51,877 bases of DNA from Candidatus Scatosoma pullicola. GTDB lineage: Bacteria > Bacillota > Clostridia > Christensenellales > Borkfalkiaceae. Shown piece after piece: positions 32,997-41,788 of the stretch. The stretch lies in assembly GCA_018712725.1 (NCBI GenBank), contig DVGN01000051.1:1-51877 (forward strand), in the 5' to 3' direction. Under the pieces are notes generated by a model. It saw nothing but the letters and a program-made list of their open reading frames with translations. It did not search any database and had not been told where the DNA came from. Every line of letters begins with the position of its first letter. Position 1 is the first letter of the stretch. The position numbers were made by a program, and so were the translations under genes.

Positions 32997-33017
32997 GCAC
33001 ATCTTGCGAAAAAAGTA

Positions 33018-33046
33018 TTGCTTTTTTGACGAAAAAATGGTAAAAT
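33018..33046 (+). promoter_or_regulatory. Promoter of pyruvate kinase
   Basis: TTGCTT (33018-33023), 17 bases, TAAAAT (33041-33046), 33 bases before the ATG. Confidence 0.6.
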
Positions 33047-33079
33047 GTAGGTAGAAATTTTTTGAGGACACAAACCGAT

Positions 33080-34486
33080 ATGAAGAAAACGAAAATCGTA
33101 TGCACCTTAGGGCCCGCAAGTTCGACCAAAAAGATCATCGCGGACATGGCAAAAGCGGGCATGAACGTCGTGCGGCTCAACTTTTCCCACGGCACGCACG
33201 AAGATCACGCGGAAAAGATCAAACTCGTCAAAGAAGTGCGGGCAGAAAAGCACATTCCCCTCGCCATCATGCTGGATACCAAGGGTCCGGAACTGAGAAT
33301 CAAGACCTTTAAAGACGGAAAGGTATTCTTAAAAGAGGGCGACGTGTTCCGCTTCACGACCGAGGACATCGTGGGCGACAACACCCGCGTTTCCGTATCC
33401 TATCCCAATCTCTGCAAGGACATGAAGCCGGGAGATAAAATTCTTCTCAACAACGGCCTCATCGTCTTTCATGTCAAAGAGGTAAAGGCGCCCGACGTCG
33501 TATGTACCGTCGAGATCGGCGGCGAGCTTTCCGACCGCAAATCCATGTTCTTTCCCGATAAGGAACTCTCCCTCGAATTTCTTTCCGACCACGACCGTGA
33601 TGACCTCCTGTTCGGAATCGAACAAGGCGTCGATTTCGTGGCGCTCTCCTTTGTGTCGCGGGCGCAGGACGTCATCGACGCGCGCACCTTTCTCGACGCA
33701 CACGGCGGGAAGGACATCGACATCATCGCCAAAATCGAAAACCGCGCGGGCGTAAAAAATCTGAACGAGATCATGAAGGTATCGGACGGCATCATGGTCG
33801 CCCGCGGCGATCTCGGCGTAGAGATCCCGTACGAAGAACTGCCCGACACCCAGAAGAGCATGATCAGCAGCTGCCGCGTCTACGGCAAGCGGGTGATTAC
33901 GGCGACCGAAATGCTCGAATCGATGATCCATAACCCCCGGCCCACACGGGCGGAAATTTCCGACGTCGCCAACGCCGTCTACGACGGCACCTCCGCCGTC
34001 ATGCTTTCGGGCGAGACTGCCGCCGGCGCCTTCCCCGTCGAATCGGTCGCGGCGATGGCGCGCATCGTCGAACGGGCGGAAAACAACGTCGAATATATCC
34101 AGACCATCGACAGCTACGCGATCAAAAATTCTTCCGAAGCCCTTTCCCATTCCGCCTGCACGCTGGCAAAAGACCTGAACGCAAAGGCGATCGTCGTCTG
34201 CACCCGCACGGGCGGCACGGCGAGAATGGTCTCCCGCTTCCGCCCCCTCACGCCCATCATCGGGCTGACGACGGACGAGCGGGCATACCGCAAACTCGCC
34301 CTCAGCTGGGGGGTAATTCCCGCCATGGCGGAAGAATACACCTCGGTGGACATCCTCTTTTATTTCGCGAAGATCGCCGCGCTCAAAAGCGGACTTGCGA
34401 AAAAGGGAGACACGATCGTCATCACGGGCGGTTCCCCCAACGGCAAAAGCGGAAATTCCTCTCTGATAAACGTCGAAACCGTCTGA
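33080..34486 (+). CDS. pyk: Pyruvate kinase
   Basis: Makes pyruvate and ATP from phosphoenolpyruvate and ADP, the last ATP-yielding step of glycolysis. The 468-residue protein has the first-strand KTKIVCTLGPAS, the LDTKGPELRIKT segment, the catalytic AKIENRAGVKNLNEI, MVARGDLGVEIP and SGETAAGAFPVE signatures. The C-terminal allosteric domain is of standard length, and the extra PEP-utiliser domain seen in some Bacillus enzymes is absent. The start is the ATG at 33080 with GAGGA upstream; the ORF-track start is an upstream TTG over the ribosome-binding site. It is a single-gene unit. Confidence 0.97.
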   Translation: MKKTKIVCTLGPASSTKKIIADMAKAGMNVVRLNFSHGTHEDHAEKIKLVKEVRAEKHIPLAIMLDTKGPELRIKTFKDGKVFLKEGDVFRFTTEDIVGDNTRVSVSYPNLCKDMKPGDKILLNNGLIVFHVKEVKAPDVVCTVEIGGELSDRKSMFFPDKELSLEFLSDHDRDDLLFGIEQGVDFVALSFVSRAQDVIDARTFLDAHGGKDIDIIAKIENRAGVKNLNEIMKVSDGIMVARGDLGVEIPYEELPDTQKSMISSCRVYGKRVITATEMLESMIHNPRPTRAEISDVANAVYDGTSAVMLSGETAAGAFPVESVAAMARIVERAENNVEYIQTIDSYAIKNSSEALSHSACTLAKDLNAKAIVVCTRTGGTARMVSRFRPLTPIIGLTTDERAYRKLALSWGVIPAMAEEYTSVDILFYFAKIAALKSGLAKKGDTIVITGGSPNGKSGNSSLINVETV

Positions 34487-34806
34487 TTTTTCGGACGCAC
34501 GGCCGAACGGAACAGCGCGAGGACATTAAAAAATACGGCAGCTCATAACCGGGCCGCCGTTACTTTTGATTGCAAAAATATTCAGACTAAATTTTTCACG
34601 TTTCGGATCCGGGGTCCGAAAAAACATGAAATAATCAAAAATCATCCATTCGGCAAAAAGGCAACCGGCAGCTCCCGAACGAGCTGCCGGCATTTTTTGT
34701 TATGCGATCATATAAATTCCCCGCGATTCCGCCGTAACGCCCCCAACGGCGGCTTTTCGTTCAATCGCGACAAATCGTAAAAACACTTTTTACAACCCGC
34801 AGCCCG
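34487..34806. other. Intergenic region after pyk
   Basis: No gene supported in these 320 bases. It contains a 7-bp perfect hairpin (TTTCGGA/TCCGAAA, 34601-34621) without a T-run, and the strong terminator listed below. GC content falls toward the next, atypical patch. Confidence 0.6.
34665..34699 (+). terminator. Strong terminator
   Basis: CCGGCAGCTC and GAGCTGCCGG pair perfectly around CCGAAC, followed by CATTTTTTGTT. The likely end of the pyk transcript. Confidence 0.88.
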
Positions 34807-35664
34807 TTACAAACAAGTCGGATTTTCTATAATACTCAGGTCTTTTTCTGCATCGAAAACCCGCGTGCTTGCGGCATATAATTTTTCGTTTCCGATAGAC
34901 TTTTTATCGAATACTTTGCCGTTGGAGACGACGTTTTCAAAGCGGATATCCTTTATTTCGCTGCGTTCGTTTTCATACGTCTGCACATAAAGCACCAAAC
35001 CGCGGTTATTTTCGGCTCTGATGTCTTTGAAAAGAATATTCCTGACCTTTCCCCAGCCTTCTCCCCTGCCGCCGCTGCCGCCGATATAAATGTTGCAGAT
35101 CGCCTGATTGCGGCTCGTATAGATCTCCGTGCCGACAAACGCAATGTCGTGCATGGTCGCCTCGGGATTATCTCCCATTTGTATCACATTGCACCCGAGA
35201 TGCTTTGACCAGGTACCGAGCGCAAAGCCGACGGAATTGTTTTCAAACCGAACGTTCTCCGTATCCTGATTGGACTCATAAACACATCCGTAAGCAACTG
35301 CTTTATCCGTCCACGCCGCGTTGTTCCGGAAGAGAATTTTGTCTGTTTTCCCGGTTTTGGTGGTAGATTTGGTTTCAAACGCGTCATCTCCCGTGCGCAC
35401 GAAACAATTTTCCACAAGACCACCGCAGCAGTCGGAAAGCATGACGCCGTCGGAAAAGACCCGGTAACCCATAATAAAGACGTCGGAAACATATACATCC
35501 TTGCAATCGTAAAAACAAAGAGACCATGACTGCGCGTTTACAATGGACAAACCGCGCACAGAAACTCCCGCAACGCCCGAAAGAGCGACACCCGCCTTAT
35601 TGTTGACATGCTCAGGTCCGTTTTCTCCTCCGCAGCAAGCCGAAAAATCAATTATCCCTCGGCA
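34807..35664 (-). pseudogene. N-terminally truncated right-handed beta-helix protein (pectate lyase/GH28-like fold)
   Basis: The open frame from 35664 (just after an in-frame TAA) to 34807 encodes repeated beta-helix turns: GLSIVNAQSWSLCFYDC, VYVSDVFI, GVMLSDCCGGLVENCFVRTGDDAFETKS, VRFENNSVGF and later ILFKDIRAENN and DIRFENV. The SDG...NCFVRTGDDAF spacing resembles polygalacturonase-type (GH28) proteins. No signal peptide or N-terminal half is present. The only start in the ORF track is a GTG in the middle of the fold, and a TATAAT box (35664-35669) with a TTGCAA -35 abuts the frame. I read this as the 3' remnant of a larger secreted polysaccharide-acting gene. Base composition is lower in GC than the flanks. 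An intact but very short domain protein cannot be fully ruled out. Confidence 0.6.
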
Positions 35665-35722
35665 TTATACCATAATCATTCTTCACTTTGCAACAAAATT
35701 GCTGACAGACGCATGTCAGCAC

Positions 35723-36034
35723 TTACCTTTTTTCTGTGTTTTTCATAAAATACTTGCCTTCGGGCTCCAAAACTTCGACTTTGTAACCCGGCTTATACTT
35801 CCTCAAAAAAGAAGAAATTTCCCGCATATAGCGATAGAAAGTCCTTTCGGAAATAGCATGCCTGCAACAGAATTCGATGCGCGCAACCGATTGCCCGCCA
35901 ATCAATGCGTCATAAATCAAAAGCATCCATTCCGTCTTCATATTTGCGTTCTTTCTCTGTCTGCCGGCGGCATCGTTTCCGGAACTCGTCGGCGGAAAGA
36001 TGCCGTTTTCCTTAAAAATTTCATCCGATTGCAT
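35723..36034 (-). CDS. Small helix-turn-helix protein from a leaderless mRNA
   Basis: The 103-residue product (MQSDEIFKENG to KNTEKR) has a C-terminal winged-helix segment (MLLIYDALIGGQSVARIEF, then HAISERTFYRYMREISSFL and a YKVEVLEPEGKYFM wing) like the DNA-binding part of DeoR/WYL regulators. No ligand or WYL domain follows. The ORF-track start at 36439 overlaps the divergent collagen-like gene in an unlikely frame. An extended -10 (TGTTATAAT) lies 6 bases before the ATG at 36034, so the predicted transcription start is the first base of the codon and no ribosome-binding site exists. Whether it regulates the divergent collagen-like gene is only a possibility from position. Confidence 0.65.
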   Translation of the reverse strand: MQSDEIFKENGIFPPTSSGNDAAGRQRKNANMKTEWMLLIYDALIGGQSVARIEFCCRHAISERTFYRYMREISSFLRKYKPGYKVEVLEPEGKYFMKNTEKR

Positions 36035-36040
36035 GGCTTC

Positions 36041-36049
36041 ATTATAACA
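36041..36049 (-). promoter_or_regulatory. Extended -10 promoter giving a leaderless mRNA
   Basis: TGTTATAAT on minus (TGn plus TATAAT at 36041-36046); the -35 is not recognisable. +1 is predicted at 36034, the A of the ATG. Confidence 0.6.
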
Positions 36050-36264
36050 TATTTCCATCTGTTTGTGTTGAGCCGCGTTTTCCGAACGGGTGGAAATTTC
36101 GGCTGAATCCAAAGAAATTTTCGCTGAATCAAGCGTTTTTCCCACAAAAAGCTGCTGCCTATCGGCGAATGTGCAACGAGACTGCAGACACGCAGAGAAG
36201 CAAGCGGCGCATACACTGTAACAGGAATACTTGCCGTTAACAGAGCGGCTATCGGAGAAATGCC

Positions 36265-36870
36265 ATGGAATTTTACGAATTTTATTGTTTTCCCCGCCGT
36301 CCGGCGGGGAAAACCGTCTACATCGAAAAACTCGGCGAAACAGGGCCGACGGGCGCAACCGGGCCGACGGGCGCGACGGGCGTAACCGGACCGACGGGTG
36401 CGACAGGCCCGACAGGTGCGACGGGTGCAACAGGCACAAATCAACCCGTACAATCCGTGAACGCCTATTCGATCCCCGCCGCGCCGGTGACCAGCGGATC
36501 GCCCATTATATTCGACGTCAACGGAACGCAGAACGGGAACGCGGTTTCGCACACGGCGAACACCTCGGATTTTACGGTGACGCAAACAGGCGTATATTTT
36601 GTGATCTACAGCGGCACGGCGGCGCCCGGCACAGGTACGGATCTTCCCGCCGCCAATCTTTTGTCGATACAGCTGGACGGAACGGACGTACAGGGAGGAC
36701 AGCTGCAAAATCTTTTCACCACGGCCTCGGAAGACGTTCCGCAGACGGTTTCCGCAATCGTCAATGTCCCCTCCGCGCCGGCAACGATAAAAATCGTCTC
36801 TTCGGGCGGCACATTCAACTATTCGTCCACGTCCTTCCATATCTTCCGGATAGGCGATCTGCCCGCCTGA
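36265..36870 (+). CDS. Collagen-like Gly-X-Thr repeat protein (exosporium/BclA-type)
   Basis: A 201-residue protein. The N-terminal about 24 residues ([23 protein letters not shown]) lack a signal peptide. Residues about 25-58 are collagen-type triplets, mostly GPT and GAT. The C-terminal domain (about 60-201) is a jelly-roll-like beta domain with [16 protein letters not shown] and a final FHIFRIGDL, reminiscent of the trimerising head of BclA-like spore-surface glycoproteins. The Thr-rich triplets are typical O-glycosylation targets in such proteins. The organism sporulates (sigK in this window), so a spore-surface role is plausible but not shown. A GGAG site precedes the ATG by 8 bases. Confidence 0.85.
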   Translation: MEFYEFYCFPRRPAGKTVYIEKLGETGPTGATGPTGATGVTGPTGATGPTGATGATGTNQPVQSVNAYSIPAAPVTSGSPIIFDVNGTQNGNAVSHTANTSDFTVTQTGVYFVIYSGTAAPGTGTDLPAANLLSIQLDGTDVQGGQLQNLFTTASEDVPQTVSAIVNVPSAPATIKIVSSGGTFNYSSTSFHIFRIGDLPA

Positions 36871-36947
36871 CTGCAGCGACGTCCGCAGCTCCCTCAAAAA
36901 GAATTTTCCCGGAATAAAAGATCTTTTCTTTTTACAAAATGATATTG

Positions 36948-36976
36948 TTGACTTTTACGGGCGCTTATGCTATCAT
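36948..36976 (+). promoter_or_regulatory. Promoter of the M60-like protease gene
   Basis: TTGACT (36948-36953), 17 bases, TATCAT (36971-36976). Confidence 0.78.
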
Positions 36977-37030
36977 AATGTCCGCGCCTGAAAACGGCGC
37001 GGACAAACGCCCGAACAGGGAGAATAAGAA

Positions 37031-40000
37031 ATGACAAACCATCGAAAAAACATCCGCCTTTTATCCGCCCTTCTGGCGGCAGTCCTTTCCTGCGGCTTTG
37101 CCTTTGCGTCCTGCTCGGACAAGTCCCCGCAGGACTCTTCCGATCTGCCGCCCTCTTCGTCCTCCTCTTCATCGTCTTCGGAGGAACCGGGCGAAGACCC
37201 GTATCCCGACGCGCTGTTTTCGGAAAACCTGCGCAACACGTCGAAAACGGGCATGTACGCGGAATATCTCGGGACGACGGAGCGGAAAAAGCCGGAAGTT
37301 TCGGACGGAGGGCTTGCGCGCTATCCCGAATACGGCGTAACGTTGCAGAACGCGACGGAAGAAGAAAAACAGGCGATCATCGACGAAAACAATTCCCTCG
37401 TCGCCTCCTCTTCCACCTATGACGGAATGGACGAAGAGGGAAATCTGTATCTGAGCGGCGAACCGACAGGCAAAAAACTATATAAACACACCGCCTCTTC
37501 CGGCATGTACGGCGGCGACGTGTCCGACGCCGAACCCGCCGTGATCAAGCGCCTCACGATAAAGCCGCGCAGTCACGGCAACCACATCACGGGCTTGTAC
37601 GCGCCTGCGGGCGAACCGATCAAAATCGAAATGAGCGAAGCCGACCTGCAAAAGACGGGCGGACTCACCGTCTACATCGGACAAGTCCTCACGAACGGAG
37701 GTTACAACAACATCTGGCTGGCGCGGGACTTCAACCGCATGCCCGTCATCGCCAACACGATGACGGTAAACGACACGACCGCCTATGTCGGCTCCTATCT
37801 GGGCGGGCCCGTCTACATCCGCCCGGCAAAGACGGACGAAGCGTTTACCGTGACCATTTCGGGCGCGGTGTCCTATTCCCATTTCGTGCTCGGCTGCACG
37901 ACGCGGGAGGAATTCGAACGGAATAAAAACTCCACCGCCCCCTATTTCGACCTCGAAGTGTGGGACGACGCGGCGCGCCATTCGGGTCCAAAATCGGAAG
38001 CGGAGGATTTCAGTTTCGACGAACTCACGCAGGCGGCGATCCTCTGGGACAAAATCGCGCTCGTGTCCAACAAAGTCCCCGCCGGGTCGGGCGGAGATAC
38101 GGGCATCACCTTCCTGTACGACCCGTTTATCGCCGCGGGGAGCATGGTGGCGTTCGTCGGCAGGCATACCGTCAACTGCCCCGTCCACTGCCTCCGCGCC
38201 GCCCTCGACGCGGAAAGCGCCATTCTCGACGCCTCCGACGCCTTCTGGGGCTGTATCCACGAATTCAACCACCATTACCAGCGCTTCGGCTTCGCGCCGG
38301 GCGACGAAGTCACCAACAACGCCGTGAGTCTCGTCGAATACAGCCTGTTTACCCGCATCTCTTCCAAGCGTTCGGCGGACGGAGACAACGGCGGAAACTA
38401 TGCCGTCGGCTGGAACCGGTACACCAATCCCGCTTGGGCATTGCGGCAGACGATCTCCGCCTCCGCGGGGACGAGCGCGAACTCCAATCTGGACAGCTAC
38501 GCCAATCTGCTGCATTCGTTCGGACAGGACGCCTTTATCCGGGCGGCGCAGAACGGCGGCGGAAGCGGCGGCGCGGACGTCTGGTACAAGGCGGTTTCCG
38601 ACGCCACCGGCTACGACATGACCTATTATTTCCGCGATCTGCTGCATCAGGACGTCTCCGAAAACGTCATTGCCGAATATGCGGGCAAAAACCGCCCCGT
38701 GTACGTGCCCGTCGCCTGCGTCTATCAGGTGGGACGAAACGAAACGGCGGGCGGAAAGACCGCCTGCATCCGCACGGCACAGCCCTACGAAATTCCCAAA
38801 GGCGCCGATTTCGAAATCAATCTCAACGATAAAATCGTACTGCCCCAAGGCTTCACCTATACCGTCAGACAGGTGACGTCCCCCGCGTTCGGCGAACTGA
38901 ATAAAAAGAGCGACGGCGTATACGTCTATACGCCCGACCCGGAAAACGCCGATTCGGGAGAGATCGTCGTGACGCTCGGCATCGAAAAGGAGGACGGCGC
39001 CTTCGAAGTGCCCGACACCCAACTCGTTTTTGCCTTCCGTCAGGGGCAGTACAGACCGACGACGCTCGAACGCACGGTGTACACCTATTCCGCCGAAAAT
39101 ATGTACGATAGCGCGGCGGAAGCGATGAAAAAGGGCTATGCCGGCTACGAGACCAAAACGGAAGAGGACAACGACAACCGGGTGCAGAACGGCAACGCCG
39201 AGATCTGGGAACCCTCCCCTTCCTCCAATGCGATCATGGAGATCCGCGGCAAATTCCGCGTTTCCGGGGACGGCAGATACCGGATCGCGCTGCGCGCCCG
39301 GTACAATGCGGCGCTTTGGCTCTCCTTCGACGGGGGCAGGACGTACGAAGAGGCGGCAGCGCTCGTCAATACGGGCAACGGCGTGGATTTCGATTTCCCG
39401 AACGAAAACAACTATGCCGATCACGACCTGCAAAAGGGAACGTGGGTGTATTTCAAAGCGGCGCTGCTCGTGACGGCGCCCAACAGCTTTATCGGCGTGG
39501 GGATCGGCAAATTCGACGGGGAAAGCGTGAACGTGTCCTACCTGAATGCCTATCGGAACGACTATGTCCCCGAAACTTTCACCTCCGAATATTTCTACAC
39601 GCGGGATTACCGATATGACTATTCGGAACCGCGCGCGGCGAAACAGACGCTTGCGGAGACCAACTACCGCCCCTGGGATCAGAATTATCCCATCAACGCG
39701 CTGTTCGACGAAGACGACGCGAACTTCATCCATTCCGACCGCACGCCGATTACAGAGGATAATCCCTTCGACATCACCGTCCTTCTGGACGAGCCCGTCC
39801 GCGCAAACCAGTTTACGATTTACGGAGAGCCGACCCGCCTGTACCTCCCCACCGACTTCGAACTGTACGGCGGAACCGACCCCGAACGCCCCGAACTGCT
39901 CGCGAAAGTCGAAAACGCCAAAATTTCCGGGACGGACGTACACGTCGATTTCGAAGAGCGGGAAATTTCCTTTTATAAGCTGCACGTGACGGACACGTCG

Positions 40001-40402
40001 GCGACGGGCACGAAATATATCGCCTACCGGCGAGCGGGATTCTCCTATGCCCTTCCGGGCGGGGAAATTCTCTCCCCCGACGAAGAGATGTTCGTATGGC
40101 GGGGAAACTGGTCGGTCACAAGCGCCCTTGCCACCTTCGGGCATCTGTACTCCGGCGAAAACGCGACGGTGGAATTTACCTTTTCGGGCACCCGGTTCGG
40201 AGTATTCTCCTGCCCCTCCGCGGGAGGCGGCGATTTTGAAATGCTGATCGACGGACAAACCGCCCTGCCCGCCGATTTCCGGCGTACGGAGGGCGAGCCG
40301 GCGCTCGCATGGCTGTCCGACGGGCTGAAAGACGGGACGCACACCGTGCTCATCCGCAGCAAAACGCCCTTCAACATCGATTCCTTTGCGTTGTGGCGGT
40401 AA
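37031..40402 (+). CDS. Large M60-like (enhancin/mucin-type) metalloprotease lipoprotein
   Basis: A 1123-residue exported protein. Signal peptide with lipobox FASC (Cys28), then a Ser-rich linker of about 25 residues. The M60-like core has an N-terminal beta region (to about 300), then the zinc site GCIHEFNHHYQ with HEFNH at 410-414 and a candidate third ligand among the acidic residues shortly after (GDE). The family cleaves mucins and other glycoproteins. After it come beta-rich accessory domains: a region around 680-830 that resembles a carbohydrate-binding or PA14-like domain, a discoidin/F5-8 type C-like module around 870-1010, and a last domain ending in FNIDSFALWR. The protein is single-copy here, with its own promoter, AGGGAG site and strong terminator. 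A host-mucin role fits a gut organism but is inference. Confidence 0.85.
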   Translation: MTNHRKNIRLLSALLAAVLSCGFAFASCSDKSPQDSSDLPPSSSSSSSSSEEPGEDPYPDALFSENLRNTSKTGMYAEYLGTTERKKPEVSDGGLARYPEYGVTLQNATEEEKQAIIDENNSLVASSSTYDGMDEEGNLYLSGEPTGKKLYKHTASSGMYGGDVSDAEPAVIKRLTIKPRSHGNHITGLYAPAGEPIKIEMSEADLQKTGGLTVYIGQVLTNGGYNNIWLARDFNRMPVIANTMTVNDTTAYVGSYLGGPVYIRPAKTDEAFTVTISGAVSYSHFVLGCTTREEFERNKNSTAPYFDLEVWDDAARHSGPKSEAEDFSFDELTQAAILWDKIALVSNKVPAGSGGDTGITFLYDPFIAAGSMVAFVGRHTVNCPVHCLRAALDAESAILDASDAFWGCIHEFNHHYQRFGFAPGDEVTNNAVSLVEYSLFTRISSKRSADGDNGGNYAVGWNRYTNPAWALRQTISASAGTSANSNLDSYANLLHSFGQDAFIRAAQNGGGSGGADVWYKAVSDATGYDMTYYFRDLLHQDVSENVIAEYAGKNRPVYVPVACVYQVGRNETAGGKTACIRTAQPYEIPKGADFEINLNDKIVLPQGFTYTVRQVTSPAFGELNKKSDGVYVYTPDPENADSGEIVVTLGIEKEDGAFEVPDTQLVFAFRQGQYRPTTLERTVYTYSAENMYDSAAEAMKKGYAGYETKTEEDNDNRVQNGNAEIWEPSPSSNAIMEIRGKFRVSGDGRYRIALRARYNAALWLSFDGGRTYEEAAALVNTGNGVDFDFPNENNYADHDLQKGTWVYFKAALLVTAPNSFIGVGIGKFDGESVNVSYLNAYRNDYVPETFTSEYFYTRDYRYDYSEPRAAKQTLAETNYRPWDQNYPINALFDEDDANFIHSDRTPITEDNPFDITVLLDEPVRANQFTIYGEPTRLYLPTDFELYGGTDPERPELLAKVENAKISGTDVHVDFEEREISFYKLHVTDTSATGTKYIAYRRAGFSYALPGGEILSPDEEMFVWRGNWSVTSALATFGHLYSGENATVEFTFSGTRFGVFSCPSAGGGDFEMLIDGQTALPADFRRTEGEPALAWLSDGLKDGTHTVLIRSKTPFNIDSFALWR

Positions 40403-40404
40403 AC

Positions 40405-40436
40405 GAAAAATCCTCCGGTATCCGGAGGATTTTTCG
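40405..40436. terminator. Bidirectional terminator
   Basis: AAAAATCCTCCGG and CCGGAGGATTTTT pair perfectly around TAT. Confidence 0.9.
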
Positions 40437-40501
40437 CTTTATAAAATGCCTTTTGCGGAATTGTCCGCTCGTTTTCCGTCCGAGACAGGCGTCGGCAGAC
40501 A

Positions 40502-41344
40502 TCATCTGACAAGGGACATAAACCATTCCACCGTCCGGGGATCGTAATGGGAGAAAAACAGGCTCTTTCCCGTATCGAGCGCGGAGATCTCCCGCATATC
40601 CTCTTCCGACAGGGAAAAGTTCAGAACGTCGAGATTTTCCGCCATGCGCTCCTTATGCGTGGATTTGGGGATGATCGCCACGCCGCTCTGCAAGAGGAAG
40701 CGGAGGGCGGTCTGCGCCGCCGTCTTGCCGTATTTTTTGCCGATCTTCACGAGCGCTTCGTTGGTGAAAATGCCGTTCTTCCCTTCGGCGAAAGGACCCC
40801 ACGACTGGATGAGCGTGCCGTATTTTTCCGCCACCCCGCGCGCGACCTTCTGCTGCTGAAAGACGTGCGTCTCCACCTGGTTGACCGCGGGCGTCACTTC
40901 GCAGAAATTGGCGAGATCGATAAAGCGGTCGGGATAGAAATTGGACACGCCGATCGCGCGGGCTTTCTCCGCCTTATACGCCTTTTCCATCGCCCGATAG
41001 GTGCCGTAATAATCGCCGAACGGCTGATGGATGAGGAGCAGGTCGACATAATCGGTGCCGAGCTTGCGCAGGGATTCGTCGATGGAGCGGGCGGCTTTTT
41101 CCTCTCCCGCGTTGGTGATCCACACCTTGGTGGTGAGAAAGACTTCGCCGCGGGGAACGCCGCTCTTTTTCAGAGCGCTCCCCACTCCCTCTTCGTTGCC
41201 ATACGCCTGCGCCGTATCGACGGCGCGATAGCCGACGGACAGGGCGTCGAGAACGCATCTCTCGCATTCTTCCGGGGCGACCTGATACACGCCGTACCCG
41301 AGCATGGGCATCTTCACGCCGTTGTTCAAAGTTTTGTATTCCAT
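40502..41344 (-). CDS. Aldo/keto reductase
   Basis: An NADPH-dependent carbonyl reductase of the AKR superfamily, 280 residues, typical of the bacterial AKR5-type group. The catalytic tetrad is visible: Asp and Tyr in VDTAQAYGNEEG, Lys in TTKVWI, and His in LLLIHQPFGDYY. The NADPH phosphate-binding segment is IIPKSTHKERMAEN. The start has a good AAGGAG. The small protein gene lies 45 bases upstream in the same direction, so the two are likely an operon. The physiological substrate cannot be assigned. Confidence 0.94.
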   Translation of the reverse strand: MEYKTLNNGVKMPMLGYGVYQVAPEECERCVLDALSVGYRAVDTAQAYGNEEGVGSALKKSGVPRGEVFLTTKVWITNAGEEKAARSIDESLRKLGTDYVDLLLIHQPFGDYYGTYRAMEKAYKAEKARAIGVSNFYPDRFIDLANFCEVTPAVNQVETHVFQQQKVARGVAEKYGTLIQSWGPFAEGKNGIFTNEALVKIGKKYGKTAAQTALRFLLQSGVAIIPKSTHKERMAENLDVLNFSLSEEDMREISALDTGKSLFFSHYDPRTVEWFMSLVR

Positions 41345-41389
41345 ATCTCTTTACTCCTTTCCGGGCGGACTCTTCGCCTCGGTTTCTTT

Positions 41390-41695
41390 TCAGTCCTGCG
41401 ACAGCGCATACAACAGGCAGTCCGTCTTGTCGATGCGCTTCTGTACGTCGTGCAGCTCGTCCAGGAGCGCCGAACGCAGACGGCGGAGAATGCGCATCTG
41501 TTCCTTTTTCTCCGCTCCGGGCGAAAGCCAGCGGACGATCTCCTCTTCGTCCAGCCCGATTTCTTCCAGCCAGGAAAGCATCGCGGCGCGGCGGAGCGTT
41601 TCATCCCCTTCCCCTTCGCCGAGAATGCCCTTCCTCTTGAAAAATTCCACCTTTTTCGGATCGAGACCGTATTGTTTACACTTGTCGCAATTCAT
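41390..41695 (-). CDS. Small conserved protein of unknown function
   Basis: 101 residues from the ATG at 41695 (MNCDKCKQYGLD), chosen for the GGGAG site; the ORF-track start is seven codons upstream. It has one CxxC pair at the N-terminus (NCDKCK) and a helical, highly charged C-terminal half (ILRRLRSALLDELHDVQKRIDKTD) that looks like the C-terminal dimerising helix of MerR-type proteins. No DNA-binding domain is present. It is probably co-transcribed with the aldo/keto reductase. I do not recognise the family. Confidence 0.65.
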   Translation of the reverse strand: MNCDKCKQYGLDPKKVEFFKRKGILGEGEGDETLRRAAMLSWLEEIGLDEEEIVRWLSPGAEKKEQMRILRRLRSALLDELHDVQKRIDKTDCLLYALSQD

Positions 41696-41714
41696 TTTCT
41701 TCTCCCGCAAAAAC

Positions 41715-41754
41715 AAAAGCGCTTACGGCTTTGTCCGTCTGCGCTTTTATTATA
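41715..41754 (-). promoter_or_regulatory. Terminator-like hairpin next to the small-gene promoter
   Basis: AAAAGCGC and GCGCTTTT (41715-41748) pair on either side of an inner ACGG/CCGT hairpin. On minus the stem is followed by TTTGTTTTTG, so it ends the LysR transcript. A TATAAT -10 (41749-41754) for the small gene sits at its foot. Confidence 0.65.
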
Positions 41755-41788
41755 TCTTATTCTTCGGGAAAAGTAAAATACTTTGTTT

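Noticed and set aside
36210-36217. CATACACT as a sigma-E -10 box for the collagen-like gene
   Set aside because: The -10 matches, but no ATA-like -35 is found 14-15 bases upstream, so an 8-base match alone is not enough.
37478-40342. 954-residue minus-strand ORF opposite the M60-like gene
   Set aside because: The plus-strand gene has promoter, signal peptide and zinc motif; the minus frame has none.
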